Part shown: positions 44,630 through 54,445 of the stretch, in pieces
Layout of the letters: each line of letters starts with the position of its first letter
How positions within the stretch are numbered: position 1 is the first letter of the stretch
DNA from: Lacihabitans sp. CS3-21
GTDB taxonomy: Bacteria; Bacteroidota; Bacteroidia; Cytophagales; Spirosomataceae
Length of the DNA: 64,000 nt
Direction of reading: 5' to 3'
Assembly (NCBI RefSeq): GCF_024343675.1
Contig: NZ_RJUD01000010.1
Span: 1-64,000, forward strand
Position numbers and translations under genes: made by a program
Notes under the pieces: generated by a model
Databases searched by the model: none
Told to the model about the DNA's origin: nothing
The model's input: only the letters and a program-made list of their open reading frames with translations

Positions 44630-45997
44630 ATGAATAATAGACAGGAGTATCTAATAAATAAATATAATGTCGCGGGGCCACGTTATACGAGTTATCCAAC
44701 CGTACCATTTTGGGATTTGGACAAATTCAATCTTGATAAATGGAAGAATGGAATGCTTTCGTTTGGCAAATCCGAAATTCTAGCGAACGGATTAAGTCTC
44801 TACATTCACCTTCCTTATTGTGAAAGCCTTTGTACTTTTTGTGCATGCCATAAAAGAATTACGAAAAATCATGGGGTAGAAACGTCTTATATCGACGCAC
44901 TTTTGGCTGAATGGCAAATGTATTTGTCCATTTTGACTATTAAGCCTACGATAAAAGAAATTCATTTGGGTGGCGGTACACCCAGTTTTTTTTCAGCCGA
45001 AAACTTAGAAAGACTATTGAAGGGCATCTTAAATGGTGCAAATGTTGGTGAAAATCAAGCTTTTAGTTTTGAAGGGCATCCAAACAACACGACAGCAGAA
45101 CATTTACAGACGCTCTACGATTTGGGATTTAGAAGGGTAAGTTTTGGCGTGCAGGATTATGACCCCATTGTTCAAAAAGCAATACACCGCTTTCAACCCT
45201 TTGAGGCTGTTGAAAAAGTTACAAATCTTGCGAGGGAAATTGGATATACTTCCGTGAGTCATGATTTAGTATTTGGCTTGCCTTTTCAAAAACTTGAGTC
45301 TGTTAGAAATACCATTTTGAAAACCCTAGAACTTAAACCAGACAGGATTGCTTTTTACTCCTATGCTCATGTGCCATGGATAAAGGGAAACGGTCAAAGG
45401 GGTTTTGAAGACGAGGATTTGCCATCAGCAAACGAGAAAAGAGTCTTATATGAAGCTGGAAGGGAGCTTTTTGAGCAGGCAGGCTATGGCGAAGTAGGTA
45501 TGGATCATTTCGCACTACCTGGAGATGAGCTTTTTGAAGCCATGAATAAAGGGAAGCTTCATCGAAATTTCATGGGCTACACTACGCAAACTTCGCGGGC
45601 AATGATCGGTCTTGGGGCTTCTTCCATTAGCGATATTTGGGGAGCTTTTGGCCAAAATAATAAGGATATCGAAGTATATAAAAAAGCTGTTTTTGAAGGC
45701 GTACTTCCAATCGATAAAGGGCACATTATCAGTGATATAGACTTGTTTGTGAGAGAGCAAATTTTGAATTTGATGTGTAATTTTAAAACCAAATGGACAT
45801 TCAAGGAATACGAGACTATTCATACTGATGCTTGGAAAGAAGCCCTTGAGGAAATGGAGCAAGATGGGATTCTAGAAATTCAGAATAACGGGTTAATTGT
45901 CAAAGAAAAGGCATTTGTACGGAATATATGCATGGTTTTTGATCGGTATTTAACCAAAAATCAAAAAACAGAGAAGCTATTTTCTCAAACGATTTAA
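44630..45997 (+). CDS. hemN: Oxygen-independent coproporphyrinogen III oxidase (radical SAM)
   Basis: A 455-residue radical-SAM enzyme decarboxylating coproporphyrinogen III in heme synthesis without oxygen. It has GPRYTSYPTVPFW and the cluster-binding cysteines C64, C68, C71 (YCESLCTFC) plus C73, then GGGTPSF, FEGHPNNTT, RVSFGVQDYDP, VSHDLVFGLP, and the C-terminal HemN domain with FVREQILNLMCNF. Length matches HemN, not the shorter HemW. Start 44630 is preferred over an in-frame codon at 44597, because the conserved N-terminus begins there and a -7 element overlaps the extension. Its last 21 bp overlap a small convergent gene. Confidence 0.95.
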   Translation: MNNRQEYLINKYNVAGPRYTSYPTVPFWDLDKFNLDKWKNGMLSFGKSEILANGLSLYIHLPYCESLCTFCACHKRITKNHGVETSYIDALLAEWQMYLSILTIKPTIKEIHLGGGTPSFFSAENLERLLKGILNGANVGENQAFSFEGHPNNTTAEHLQTLYDLGFRRVSFGVQDYDPIVQKAIHRFQPFEAVEKVTNLAREIGYTSVSHDLVFGLPFQKLESVRNTILKTLELKPDRIAFYSYAHVPWIKGNGQRGFEDEDLPSANEKRVLYEAGRELFEQAGYGEVGMDHFALPGDELFEAMNKGKLHRNFMGYTTQTSRAMIGLGASSISDIWGAFGQNNKDIEVYKKAVFEGVLPIDKGHIISDIDLFVREQILNLMCNFKTKWTFKEYETIHTDAWKEALEEMEQDGILEIQNNGLIVKEKAFVRNICMVFDRYLTKNQKTEKLFSQTI

Positions 45998-46312
45998 CTT
46001 AATGTAACTGGTAAAGCTCCAGAATCGCCTGTTTGATAAGTAATGATGATTAGATTCGTTTTCGTAGGCTTCCTTTTCGAAAGAGATGTTTCTATAAGCG
46101 ACATCCACGTTTTTGTATTTTATTAGGAGCAAAAGCCACTCTGTCAAATACCAAGCATAAAAGGGCAAAATAAGCAATTCTAGTTGCTGTCGGAGGTGTA
46201 TTTTTTCATGATTTATAATTGTTTTACTTGGGCTTTTATGCTTCAATAAAATAAAAGGCCACAAGGCAATACCAGTTATTTTGGGAAGTCTTATGCCTCT
46301 AAGAATAATCAC
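45977..46312 (-). CDS. Small membrane-associated protein with HEKIH motif
   Basis: A 111-residue protein of unknown function starting at a GTG (a stop lies 12 bases upstream in frame and no ATG precedes). It has a hydrophobic N-terminal segment, then NHEKIHLRQQLELLILPFY, a HExxH-type zinc-binding pentapeptide, a further hydrophobic helix (WYLTEWLLLLIKY), and the conserved-looking AYRNISFEKEAYENE. The HExxH plus a downstream Glu resembles a minimal membrane metallopeptidase such as M48/M56, but it is too short for a standard one. I recall similar small proteins in Bacteroidota without a name. Overlaps hemN by 21 bp tail to tail. Confidence 0.7.
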   Translation of the reverse strand: MIILRGIRLPKITGIALWPFILLKHKSPSKTIINHEKIHLRQQLELLILPFYAWYLTEWLLLLIKYKNVDVAYRNISFEKEAYENESNHHYLSNRRFWSFTSYIKLNRLRK

Positions 46313-46383
46313 TTTTGCGTATTTTTATTCAAATGTAATTATTTTCAATTTGAATATGAATGTCAACCAATAATCTTTGTGTA

Positions 46384-46809
46384 TCAATATATTTTTTCTA
46401 ATACCTTCAATTCAATTTTGCCAGAAACTAATCCACCTGATTTTTTTATCGAAACTGTGTACGTTCCACTTTGATTGGGGTTTACATTTTCCAGCAAAAC
46501 ATTTTGTGAATATGACCTAAAACCCGCTGGGCCTTCCCAAAGATATAGAGCATTGGCATGGAAGATTGGTGATTCTAACAATACCTGAGTGCCTTTCAAG
46601 ACTACTAATTTTTCGTTTTTGATTAGGCTGTCTTTTAGGCTAAGATCTACCGTTTTATTTTTAATAAATGAATAATAGAAAACTCGGCTTGTATCCATCG
46701 TTTTACTATTACTGCTATCATTCAAATTCACATGCTTTGCCCTTTTTTCAAACAAAAAAGTAAAAAGAGTTGAGGCCATTATCAATAAAATGGTAAAAAG
46801 TTTAATCAT
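46384..46809 (-). CDS. Exported hypothetical protein with Ig-like C-terminus, 141 aa
   Basis: A 141-residue protein with one N-terminal hydrophobic segment (MIKLFTILLIMASTLFTFLF) and a C-terminal ~85 residues that look Ig-like: VVLKGTQVLLESPIFHA, LYLWEGPAGFRSYSQN, and GTYTVSIKKSGGLVSGKIEL. It resembles modules found in Bacteroidota surface proteins, but a stand-alone 141-residue form has no assigned function. An ATG at 46836 would extend it nine residues; 46809 is preferred because it starts the hydrophobic leader. The promoter is not evident. It is convergent with no partner. Confidence 0.65.
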   Translation of the reverse strand: MIKLFTILLIMASTLFTFLFEKRAKHVNLNDSSNSKTMDTSRVFYYSFIKNKTVDLSLKDSLIKNEKLVVLKGTQVLLESPIFHANALYLWEGPAGFRSYSQNVLLENVNPNQSGTYTVSIKKSGGLVSGKIELKVLEKIY

Positions 46810-46898
46810 ATTGTTTATTTTTGGGATACTTGACATATAGGTAAAGCAATTTTTAGACCAAAAGAATTGAAGATGAATATTAATGAACCACCCTTACA

Positions 46899-47522
46899 AT
46901 GCTAACCATTAATCGATTTCGAAAAGAATACAATAGTCATGTGGTTTTGGATATTCCAATGCTGCGAATAGCCAAAGGAATACATTGGTTGGTGGGAAAA
47001 AATGGATCGGGAAAATCTACCTTTTTTAAGGCATTGGCGGGAATTATTCCATTTCAAGGAGAAATTCTATTTGAAAGTTTTAAACCAAGCCAAGTTGCAT
47101 GTAAGTTTTTGATTAATTATTCAGAAGCAGAGCCAAAGTATCCTGATTTTGTAAGTGCTAAGGATATTTTAAAGTTTATTGCTTATACCAAAAAATCACC
47201 TTCAGGTCAGCTGGAACAGCTAGTCAAACATTTTGGAGTTGACGAATATTGGGAAAATAATGTGGGTACTTATTCAAGTGGAATGCTTAAAAAGGTGTCT
47301 CTGGTTTCAGGCTTTTTAGGTAAACCAGAACTTATAATTTTAGATGAACCCTTTATTTTGGTGGACGCTGTTTCTATCGATAAATTATATGAGATCATTT
47401 TTCAGACACATGCTCAGTTTGGGACAAGCTTTTTTCTGTCTTCTCATCAAGATTTACTTCCCGAAAAATTACAAATAGATAGCGTATTAATAGTTGATAA
47501 TAAATCTATTGTTGCAAAATGA
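46899..47522 (+). CDS. ABC transporter ATP-binding protein
   Basis: A 207-residue ATPase. Walker A is VGKNGSGKSTFFKALAG, the signature loop is degenerate (YSSGMLKKVSLVSGFLG instead of LSGGQ), Walker B is LIILDEPF, and the switch histidine is in FFLSSHQDL. It overlaps the following membrane gene (AATGA), indicating coupled translation. Together they form a compact two-gene ABC system. The degenerate signature recalls export-type or heme-export-like subfamilies, but the substrate cannot be assigned. Transcription is probably from the small gap upstream at 46837-46898. Confidence 0.9.
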   Translation: MLTINRFRKEYNSHVVLDIPMLRIAKGIHWLVGKNGSGKSTFFKALAGIIPFQGEILFESFKPSQVACKFLINYSEAEPKYPDFVSAKDILKFIAYTKKSPSGQLEQLVKHFGVDEYWENNVGTYSSGMLKKVSLVSGFLGKPELIILDEPFILVDAVSIDKLYEIIFQTHAQFGTSFFLSSHQDLLPEKLQIDSVLIVDNKSIVAK

Positions 47523-48619
47523 ATGCTTTAATATCTATATTTCAAAAAGCCATTGTTTGGGATTATTACCGAAGAAACGTTTTGTTTTTATTGGTAATTG
47601 TTTTGTTTTCTTTTGGTTTTTTGAGTGGTCAAGAACACAAAACCATCGTAACCCAGGCCTTGGCAGCTTATAAGTTATTGATATACATTGGCTTATTGTG
47701 GTTGCTTTATGGTTTTAAATTTTATCTCTTTGTCTTAAGGTCCTTGGGTGATTCAAAATTTCAGTTTTTACACCATATCAGATTGGTCTCTTTTTGGAAA
47801 AGAATGATAGTTTGGTTTTATGTCTGTTTTGCATTGAATCAGCTTACATTTCTCTATGCCTTGTTTATGGTTTTTATGGGATTAAGTCTGGGAAAGATTT
47901 CAGAAGTGGCATTTATTTTGGGTTGTCAGGTGGTCATTATGATTATTGGAATTACAATTTTTGAGTTTCGAATTAGGAAAACTGCTGAAACTGATTCCAA
48001 TTTTTCTTTAAAACTTCCTGTAAGCTTTCGTTTTACATTGCCATTATTCTTGTTTTATCATAAATATTTAATCTTTAAAGAACCCGTTTTATTTTTACTT
48101 ACCAAAGGCTTCAGTATTTTTTCGCTTTTATTCTTTGTTTGGCTATTTCCTACAGATGAATACGATGACAGACTATTCGGAATTGCAGCCATAATTATTG
48201 CTGTTTCTCATTTAAAAATATGTTCAGTTTGGCTTGATTTTCAATATAATAGCCTACAGTTTTATCAAAATCTTCCTTTGACTAATTGGATTAAAATCAG
48301 CATTCTTTTTTTAATCTATTTAATACTATTAATTCCTGAAATTTATTTAATATTGATCAAAACGTCCAATTATATCGGTATTGGCTTTCAAATCCAATGG
48401 GTTTTCTTTGTTCTATCCCTACTTTTATTTACACACATTTATCAGTTCATAATTGTCATTTCGGAAGAAATTAGAATGAAATGGTATTTTTATGGGACCA
48501 TTTTCTTGCTGATTTTAGTGATGTATAAAACCCCAGTGAGTTTGCTTGTTTCATTCTTACTAATGATTAGCATTTTTCTTTTTTTTAAATTCGAAAACAA
48601 ATTTGAACTTGAGAAATAG
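47519..48619 (+). CDS. Polytopic membrane protein, partner of the ABC ATPase
   Basis: A 366-residue integral membrane protein with at least eight hydrophobic segments across its length (for example VLFLLVIVLFSFGFLS, LLIYIGLLWLLYGFKFYLF, VFIILGC-like segments and ILVMYKTPVSLLVSFLLMI). No recognisable family motif. The start overlaps the ATPase stop by 4 bp, so it is the likely permease. A weak AT-rich hairpin lies just downstream at 48641-48687. Confidence 0.85.
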   Translation: MNALISIFQKAIVWDYYRRNVLFLLVIVLFSFGFLSGQEHKTIVTQALAAYKLLIYIGLLWLLYGFKFYLFVLRSLGDSKFQFLHHIRLVSFWKRMIVWFYVCFALNQLTFLYALFMVFMGLSLGKISEVAFILGCQVVIMIIGITIFEFRIRKTAETDSNFSLKLPVSFRFTLPLFLFYHKYLIFKEPVLFLLTKGFSIFSLLFFVWLFPTDEYDDRLFGIAAIIIAVSHLKICSVWLDFQYNSLQFYQNLPLTNWIKISILFLIYLILLIPEIYLILIKTSNYIGIGFQIQWVFFVLSLLLFTHIYQFIIVISEEIRMKWYFYGTIFLLILVMYKTPVSLLVSFLLMISIFLFFKFENKFELEK

Positions 48620-48640
48620 CCAAATGGTCTTCTAATTTAG

Positions 48641-48687
48641 TTAATCTTATTTTAATCTATGTTTTACCTATATTAAAATGAGATTAA
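48641..48687 (+). terminator. Weak AT-rich hairpin after the ABC genes
   Basis: A 16-base arm (48641-48656) pairs with 48672-48687 with one wobble around a 15-base loop, followed by A/T-rich DNA containing a short T-run. Almost no GC, so termination strength is doubtful. Confidence 0.35.
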
Positions 48688-48856
48688 GATTTTATTAAAA
48701 AAAATCTAAAAAAATATTTAAAAACCCATAAATTATTGTGTTTTTTTAATATAATGTTAACATTTCTTAACTTTTCTGCTTTTTCTCATAGTGTTATTAA
48801 TAATTCAAGTCTAGATTAGACCTTTATTATTTTCTTAAACTTTATAAACAGACTCT

Positions 48857-51800
48857 ATGAAAAAAATTCTACTTGTCAGCTTTCTGCTGATTTTGTTGGG
48901 TAAGACTTTTGCCCAATCTGTTAACATTTCAGGCCGAGTTACTTCTAGTGATGATAATTCTTCATTGCCAGGTGTGAGTATTGCCGTGAAAGGAACTTCG
49001 AAAGGTGTTACTACAGATGGAGACGGGAAGTACAAAATTGCTGCTAATAAAGGCGATGTTTTGTTGTTTAGCTTCATCGGTTTTACAGCACAATCTGTAA
49101 CAGTGGGAAGCCAAACAGTGATTGATTTGAGCATGAAACCAGATGCCTCGCAGCTTGAAGAAGTGGTGGTAACAGCTCAAGGTATTCGTAAAAACCTTAG
49201 AGAGATAGGTTATGCTTACTCTAAGGTAGCTACAGATGATATTACAGTTGGTCGTTCGCCTCAATTGGCACAGGCACTTTCAGGAAAAGTGACTGGTTTG
49301 GCAGTTTACAACATCAACAACAGTGTTGACCCGGCAGTTAAAGTGGTTTTGAGAGGCTATAGGTCTTTGACTGGTAACAATGAAGCCCTTGTGGTATTGG
49401 ATGGTATGCAAACTACTTCAACCGTTTTGGCTCTTATCAACCCTAATGACATAGAGAGTGTTTCTATCTTGAAAGGTGGCCAAGCGGCAACTTTGTATGG
49501 TTCTGCAGGTATCAATGGTGCCATTGTAATCACTACCAAAAAAGGTACACAAGGTAAACTAAAAGTAAATTACTCAAACAGTACCAACTTGGAGCAAGTA
49601 AGTTTCTTACCTGATTTTCAAGATAAATACGGTTCAGGTTCACACTATTATCAATCATTTGGTTCAGCTGGTTACAGCAGTGACATAGCCACTAGAATGG
49701 CTGGAAACTGGAGACCTTATGAAAATCAGCAATATGGCGATGCATTTGATGGATCAGAGAGAATCCAAGGTAGAGTAGCCGAAGATGGTAGCAAATTGGT
49801 GGTTCCTTACGCTGCTATTCCTGGTATCAGAAACAAGACTTTCGATACTGGTGTTTCTTCAAATAACCAAATAAGTTTTCAAGGTGGTGATGCTACAAGT
49901 TCTTATTACCTATCACTTGAGAATCAATCGATTCGTGGTGTAGTTCCTGAAGATAAAAGCAATAGAACAGGTGTGAGAATGTCGGCTACAAAAGAGCAAG
50001 GTAAACTAACTTCAAGCTTTACTGGAGCTTACACACAAGCTAACTTCGACAGAACTTCTGCCGATTTTTACAGTGAGGTTTTGAACCAACCAGCCAATAT
50101 TCCATTAGACGAATTGAGAGACTGGAGAACAAATCCATTGGCTAGCCCGAACGGTTATTACAACGACTATTTGAACAATCCTTATTTTGTGGCTGGAAAT
50201 AACAGAAGCAAATATAAGGATGCCAATATCTCAGGAAACATCAGTTTAGTGCACAAAACTACAGATTGGTTGCAGTTTACCAACCGTCTGGGTGTTATGA
50301 ACAATACCAGAAGCGGAAAAAATACCACAGGTAAATTCTTGTATTCTGACTGGGCTAAAAACAAAGCATACATTCCTGAGCCTTGGACCCATGATGATGA
50401 TTATGATGGTATCTACAGAGCTATCACTGATATCTTAGGTTCTGTTCAAGATTTTTCAGGTACTGAAAACGTAATAAACAATGAATTCCAAATCCTATTG
50501 ACCAAAGATTTCGGTTCTTTAGCCAATAAGTTGGTATTGGGAAATAGCGTTTACCAAAGAACTACAAAAGGTATATCTGTTGGTTCTAGCTCTATCGTTG
50601 TGCCTGATGTGTATAATGTGGCTAACCGTCAAGGTGAGTTAGGAGGTGGTGAAGCCAATACCATGGAAAGGAAATTTGGATATTATGCTGACTTAACAAC
50701 CAATTATAAAAACTGGTTGATTTTTAACGGTACATTCCGTTATGATGCTACTTCAAGATTCTACAAGGCGGATCGTCCTAAGTCTTCTTATATGTATCCA
50801 TATTATGGTGCGGCCTTGTCTTTTATCGCTACAGATGCTATTCCTTCGCTTAAAAGTTCTTTCTTGAACTATGCCAAATTGAGATTCAATGCCAACAAAA
50901 ATGCTAACGATAACATTTCATTGTATGGTTTGGACTTGGTTTATGGAAACGGAGCTAACTTCCCTTACGGAAACACAGTAGGTTTGACTGTTGGAAACAC
51001 GCTTCCTGATGGAGGATTAAAACCAGAAACGGTTTACTCTTATGAAGTAGGTGGTGAGTTTCAGTTGTTGAACAACAGAATCACTTTGGATTTGACAGCT
51101 TATACCCAAACTTCTAAAGATCAGGTGATTACTGTTAAGGTTCCTAATACCACTGGATTCCCTTTCTTATTAATTAACGTTGGAGAGACTAAAAACTGGG
51201 GTTATGAGGCTGATTTGAAGTACTTGATCTTCAGAGATGGTAAATTTAACTGGGATTTCAATGTAAGATATTCGTTTAATGATAACAAGGTAATTGATTT
51301 GTATCCTGGCATCACAGAGTTCCAATATGGTGGATTTTCTTATGCTAACACCAACGTTATCGTGGGACAAAGATTCCCTATGTTGAAAACAGACGGTTAT
51401 CAACGTGCTCCAGACGGTTCTGGCCAAGTTTTGGTTAACGCAACTACTGGATATCCATTAAGACAAACTACGCTTTCAACTAGAGGCGGTACATTACCAC
51501 GTCACATTGCTGGTCTTGGTTCTAAAGTCTCTTACGGAAACTTTGCTTTCAATTTTAACTTTGAATACAGAGGTGGTAACATGATGTTTAGTGACCTTGG
51601 TCGTCAGATGACATTTACAGGAGCTGGCGGTTGGACAGAAAACAGAGGTGCTCAAATATTCCCGAACTCGGCAATTTTAGGTGCTGATGGCAAAACAGTT
51701 ACGCCTAACACGTCGGTGTATGTACGTGAGCCTGAGTATGCTCTTTGGGTGGATAACTACCGTTTGATTTCGGAAAACTTCGTAAACAAAGGCTGGTTTA

Positions 51801-52090
51801 TCAAATTGAGAGATGTAAACTTGGCATACAATCTTCCAGAAAAACTATTGGCTAAAAGCAAATTGTTTTCAGCTGCTAGTTTGTCGGTTTATGGAAGAAA
51901 CTTGTTTACAATTGTTGATAAATTCAATTATTATACAGACCCTGAATTCAGTACAATCTCAAGTAACCAATTCAGCGGAGACATCAACGTATTGGCCGGA
52001 ACAAGCTCAGGCAATGGAATTGGTTTGAACTCTACGAGACAAACTCCTCCTGTACGTCAGTATGGTGTAAACATTAATTTATCGTTCTAA
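48857..52090 (+). CDS. SusC/RagA-family TonB-linked outer-membrane protein, second locus
   Basis: A 1077-residue transporter. Signal peptide ends KTFAQS; a carboxypeptidase-regulatory domain follows (~22-100: GRVTSSDDNSSLPGVSIAVK, TDGDGKYKI), then a TonB-box-like EEVVVTAQ, the plug (~115-240: RGYRSLTGNNEALVVLDG, NPNDIESVSILKGGQAATLY) and the barrel to the C-terminal phenylalanine. Partner SusD begins 21 bp downstream. It differs from the locus at 7018-10224 by lacking a linked regulator. Sequence divergence from that locus suggests a different substrate, which cannot be named from sequence. Confidence 0.95.
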   Translation: MKKILLVSFLLILLGKTFAQSVNISGRVTSSDDNSSLPGVSIAVKGTSKGVTTDGDGKYKIAANKGDVLLFSFIGFTAQSVTVGSQTVIDLSMKPDASQLEEVVVTAQGIRKNLREIGYAYSKVATDDITVGRSPQLAQALSGKVTGLAVYNINNSVDPAVKVVLRGYRSLTGNNEALVVLDGMQTTSTVLALINPNDIESVSILKGGQAATLYGSAGINGAIVITTKKGTQGKLKVNYSNSTNLEQVSFLPDFQDKYGSGSHYYQSFGSAGYSSDIATRMAGNWRPYENQQYGDAFDGSERIQGRVAEDGSKLVVPYAAIPGIRNKTFDTGVSSNNQISFQGGDATSSYYLSLENQSIRGVVPEDKSNRTGVRMSATKEQGKLTSSFTGAYTQANFDRTSADFYSEVLNQPANIPLDELRDWRTNPLASPNGYYNDYLNNPYFVAGNNRSKYKDANISGNISLVHKTTDWLQFTNRLGVMNNTRSGKNTTGKFLYSDWAKNKAYIPEPWTHDDDYDGIYRAITDILGSVQDFSGTENVINNEFQILLTKDFGSLANKLVLGNSVYQRTTKGISVGSSSIVVPDVYNVANRQGELGGGEANTMERKFGYYADLTTNYKNWLIFNGTFRYDATSRFYKADRPKSSYMYPYYGAALSFIATDAIPSLKSSFLNYAKLRFNANKNANDNISLYGLDLVYGNGANFPYGNTVGLTVGNTLPDGGLKPETVYSYEVGGEFQLLNNRITLDLTAYTQTSKDQVITVKVPNTTGFPFLLINVGETKNWGYEADLKYLIFRDGKFNWDFNVRYSFNDNKVIDLYPGITEFQYGGFSYANTNVIVGQRFPMLKTDGYQRAPDGSGQVLVNATTGYPLRQTTLSTRGGTLPRHIAGLGSKVSYGNFAFNFNFEYRGGNMMFSDLGRQMTFTGAGGWTENRGAQIFPNSAILGADGKTVTPNTSVYVREPEYALWVDNYRLISENFVNKGWFIKLRDVNLAYNLPEKLLAKSKLFSAASLSVYGRNLFTIVDKFNYYTDPEFSTISSNQFSGDINVLAGTSSGNGIGLNSTRQTPPVRQYGVNINLSF

Positions 52091-52111
52091 TCATCTTAAA
52101 TTGGATCTAAA

Positions 52112-53644
52112 ATGAAATTTAAAAAATATATTATTCTTGGATTAGTGGCGTTTATAGGAACTTCGTGTTCTGAGTCTTTTTTAGACATCAACACAAACCC
52201 TAACACGCTTCCAACGGCCTTGCCTAGCTTTGTATTTTCAAACTCGCTAAACACCTCGGCAGCTAACATGGTTTCGCCAAACGAAACGGGTTCTTATTGG
52301 TCGGGACAATGGACACAGTCAAACGGTTACATTATCTCAACTACTACTTTTGCCTATAATTTTACCAATGGTGATTTTAACTATTGGGATGGTTATTATG
52401 ACAATCTAAATGATTATCAGTTTGTGATCAATAATGCGGATGCTCAAAACCAAAAGTTTTTGAAAGGGCCTGCTAAAATTATGAAAGCTCTTTTGTATCA
52501 GCAATTGGTGGATATGTATGGTAGTCTTCCTTACAGCGATGCTTTGAAAGGTGTGGCTTCTTTGGCTCCAAAATTTGATGATCAAAAAGCTGTTTATGAT
52601 AATTTAATAACACTTTTAGATGAAGGTATCGCTGACGCAAAAGCCAACGCCTTTGCGAGTGCTTTTACCGGCTCTGATTTGGTTTTCAAAGGCAACACCA
52701 CTAAATGGGTTAAATTTGCTAACGGCCTAAAAATGAGAATTTTGATGCGTCAAGCTCGTGTAAGCGGAAAAGATACTTTTATCAAAGCTGAAATCAACAA
52801 AATCGTTACTGAAGGTTCTGGATTTTTAACCTCAGAAGAAGTTGGTGCAGGTGGTGTAGGTTTCTACTTGGCAACTGCTGGTAAATTAAACCCTGTTTAT
52901 GACAGATGGGGTTATGATGCCAACGGTGCTAAAAGAGCTTTGAATAATTATCCAAGATTAACGCAGTATCTTGTAAATTCAATGAAAGCTTCAGGGGATA
53001 CTGTTCGTTTGAAAAGAATAGGTTATGCAATAGGCGGTGAGGGTTCTACAGCAGGAGTGAGTTCAAAAGCTGAAGTTTCAGCGAATTATGTTGGAGCTCC
53101 GTTTGGTACTAGCTCAGGTTTCTTGCCTGCTGCTTGTAGTGCAATTGGACCAAGTTTATTGGTTAAAGGTGAATTTAACAGACCATATATCCTAATGACA
53201 GCAGCGGAAGTAATGTTGCATTTGGCTGAGGCTAAAGAAAGATACGGTGCTGGTGTTAATTTGACTGGTACTGCACAAGAGTATTTTGAAGAAGGTTTGA
53301 AACAATCTTACAGAGCTTTTGGTGCTAATTCAGCTTTATCAGCAAACTTCAAAGGTAGTGGAGTTGATAACTATGACTATGTAGCTTCGAAAAACAAATT
53401 GAATGCCATTGCTATTCAAAAATGGTTGGCATTGTGTAACTTCAACGGCTTGGATGCTTGGAGTGAATATAGAAAAACTGGTTTGCCAGTAACTCCTCAG
53501 AGTATTCAAGTACCTGAAAGTGGACAGAAACGTCCGGTTAGATTCTTTTATCCAAACACGGAGTCAGGATCAAACGCTGAGAACGTAAAAGCCCAAGGAA
53601 CAATCGATGTGTTCGCTACCAGATTATTCTGGGATGTGGATTGA
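52112..53644 (+). CDS. SusD/RagB-like outer-membrane lipoprotein, second locus
   Basis: A 510-residue SusD-like-2 type lipoprotein. The leader ends FIGTSCSE with a lipobox cysteine, then SFLDINTNPNTLPTALPSFVF, the group's typical N-terminus. Later YQQLVDMYGSLPYSDALKG and KWVKFANGLKMRILMRQARV are conserved, and the C-terminal half has AEVMLHLAEAKERYG and QKWLALCNFNGLDAWSEYRKTG. It acts as the surface lid or binding partner of the SusC barrel. The two are co-transcribed and closed by a strong terminator. Confidence 0.94.
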   Translation: MKFKKYIILGLVAFIGTSCSESFLDINTNPNTLPTALPSFVFSNSLNTSAANMVSPNETGSYWSGQWTQSNGYIISTTTFAYNFTNGDFNYWDGYYDNLNDYQFVINNADAQNQKFLKGPAKIMKALLYQQLVDMYGSLPYSDALKGVASLAPKFDDQKAVYDNLITLLDEGIADAKANAFASAFTGSDLVFKGNTTKWVKFANGLKMRILMRQARVSGKDTFIKAEINKIVTEGSGFLTSEEVGAGGVGFYLATAGKLNPVYDRWGYDANGAKRALNNYPRLTQYLVNSMKASGDTVRLKRIGYAIGGEGSTAGVSSKAEVSANYVGAPFGTSSGFLPAACSAIGPSLLVKGEFNRPYILMTAAEVMLHLAEAKERYGAGVNLTGTAQEYFEEGLKQSYRAFGANSALSANFKGSGVDNYDYVASKNKLNAIAIQKWLALCNFNGLDAWSEYRKTGLPVTPQSIQVPESGQKRPVRFFYPNTESGSNAENVKAQGTIDVFATRLFWDVD

Positions 53645-53666
53645 TTTAGGTTATATCAAAATTAAC

Positions 53667-53700
53667 AAAGGTCGCCTCTTTCGAGGCGACCTTTTTCGTT
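53667..53700 (+). terminator. Strong terminator of the second SusCD operon
   Basis: AAAGGTCGCCTC and GAGGCGACCTTT form a perfect 12-bp stem with a TTTC loop (53667-53694), followed by T-rich sequence. It is the most stable hairpin I noticed in the window. Confidence 0.92.
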
Positions 53701-53736
53701 TTAGTAGAGGTTGTTTTAATGATTTTGGGCTGAAAT

Positions 53737-54357
53737 TTAAATAATTTTTCTTCCAATTGTCAACTGCCAGCCAGAAAGTCTTTGACTAAATTGATTGCCA
53801 TCAAATTGTTTTGATGATACATCAGAAAGACTGCCATCTTTTCTTAAGTCTATATCAAATCCCAATAACTTTATTCCAACTCCTGCTTGATAGCCAAATG
53901 TCGATTTTTCAAATGCCTCGTCAGGATTTGCTGTGACTGCTCTTAATTCATCCAAAAATTTACCATCCTCATTTATTTTTATTGAAGCCACTGGTCCTGC
54001 GTTAATTCTAAGTCTGTTGAATAACTTATAACCAATCAATACTGGAATATCGATGTTGCTAGTCTTAATATTGACCGAAACAGGACTTCCTCCTCCCAAT
54101 GGAACCACATCTATTTTCCCACCTTTAGTGGCAAACATCACCTCGGGTTGTAAATATAGTTTCTTTCCAAATCTAGTAAACACGCCAAATGAATAACCTG
54201 TTTTGGTGTCTAGGCTCTCATTGAAGTTATTTTTGAAAGAGCCTTCATTTGTATAAATTTTAGAAACGTTTACACCTCCTTTGATACCTAATTGAAACTG
54301 TGCGTGAGAATTTTGGATTACTATCAAAGTTGCCAAAACAAAAAATAATTTTTTCAT
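53737..54357 (-). CDS. Outer-membrane beta-barrel (PorT-like) protein
   Basis: A 206-residue protein with a signal peptide ending NSHAQ, then an outer-membrane porin family barrel pattern: FQLGIKGGVNVSKIYT, TKTGYSFGVFTRFG, LYLQPEVMFATKGG, IDIPVLIGYKLF, LRINAGPVASIKI and a final SGWQLTIGRKII. Such small barrels are common in Bacteroidota outer membranes; individual functions are mostly unknown. The ATG at 54357 is preferred; an upstream TTG at 54384 is not followed by signal-like sequence. Confidence 0.88.
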   Translation of the reverse strand: MKKLFFVLATLIVIQNSHAQFQLGIKGGVNVSKIYTNEGSFKNNFNESLDTKTGYSFGVFTRFGKKLYLQPEVMFATKGGKIDVVPLGGGSPVSVNIKTSNIDIPVLIGYKLFNRLRINAGPVASIKINEDGKFLDELRAVTANPDEAFEKSTFGYQAGVGIKLLGFDIDLRKDGSLSDVSSKQFDGNQFSQRLSGWQLTIGRKII

Positions 54358-54445
54358 AAATGTGATATTAATTAATATTTTCAAGAATTGTACTATTAAA
54401 CGTATATTGCGATTTATTAGTACAAAATTAACGAGTCTTTAACAA

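Noticed and set aside
48620-48856. Possible small gene before the second susC
   Set aside because: Stops in all frames within short distance; only an AT-rich hairpin and leader sequence.
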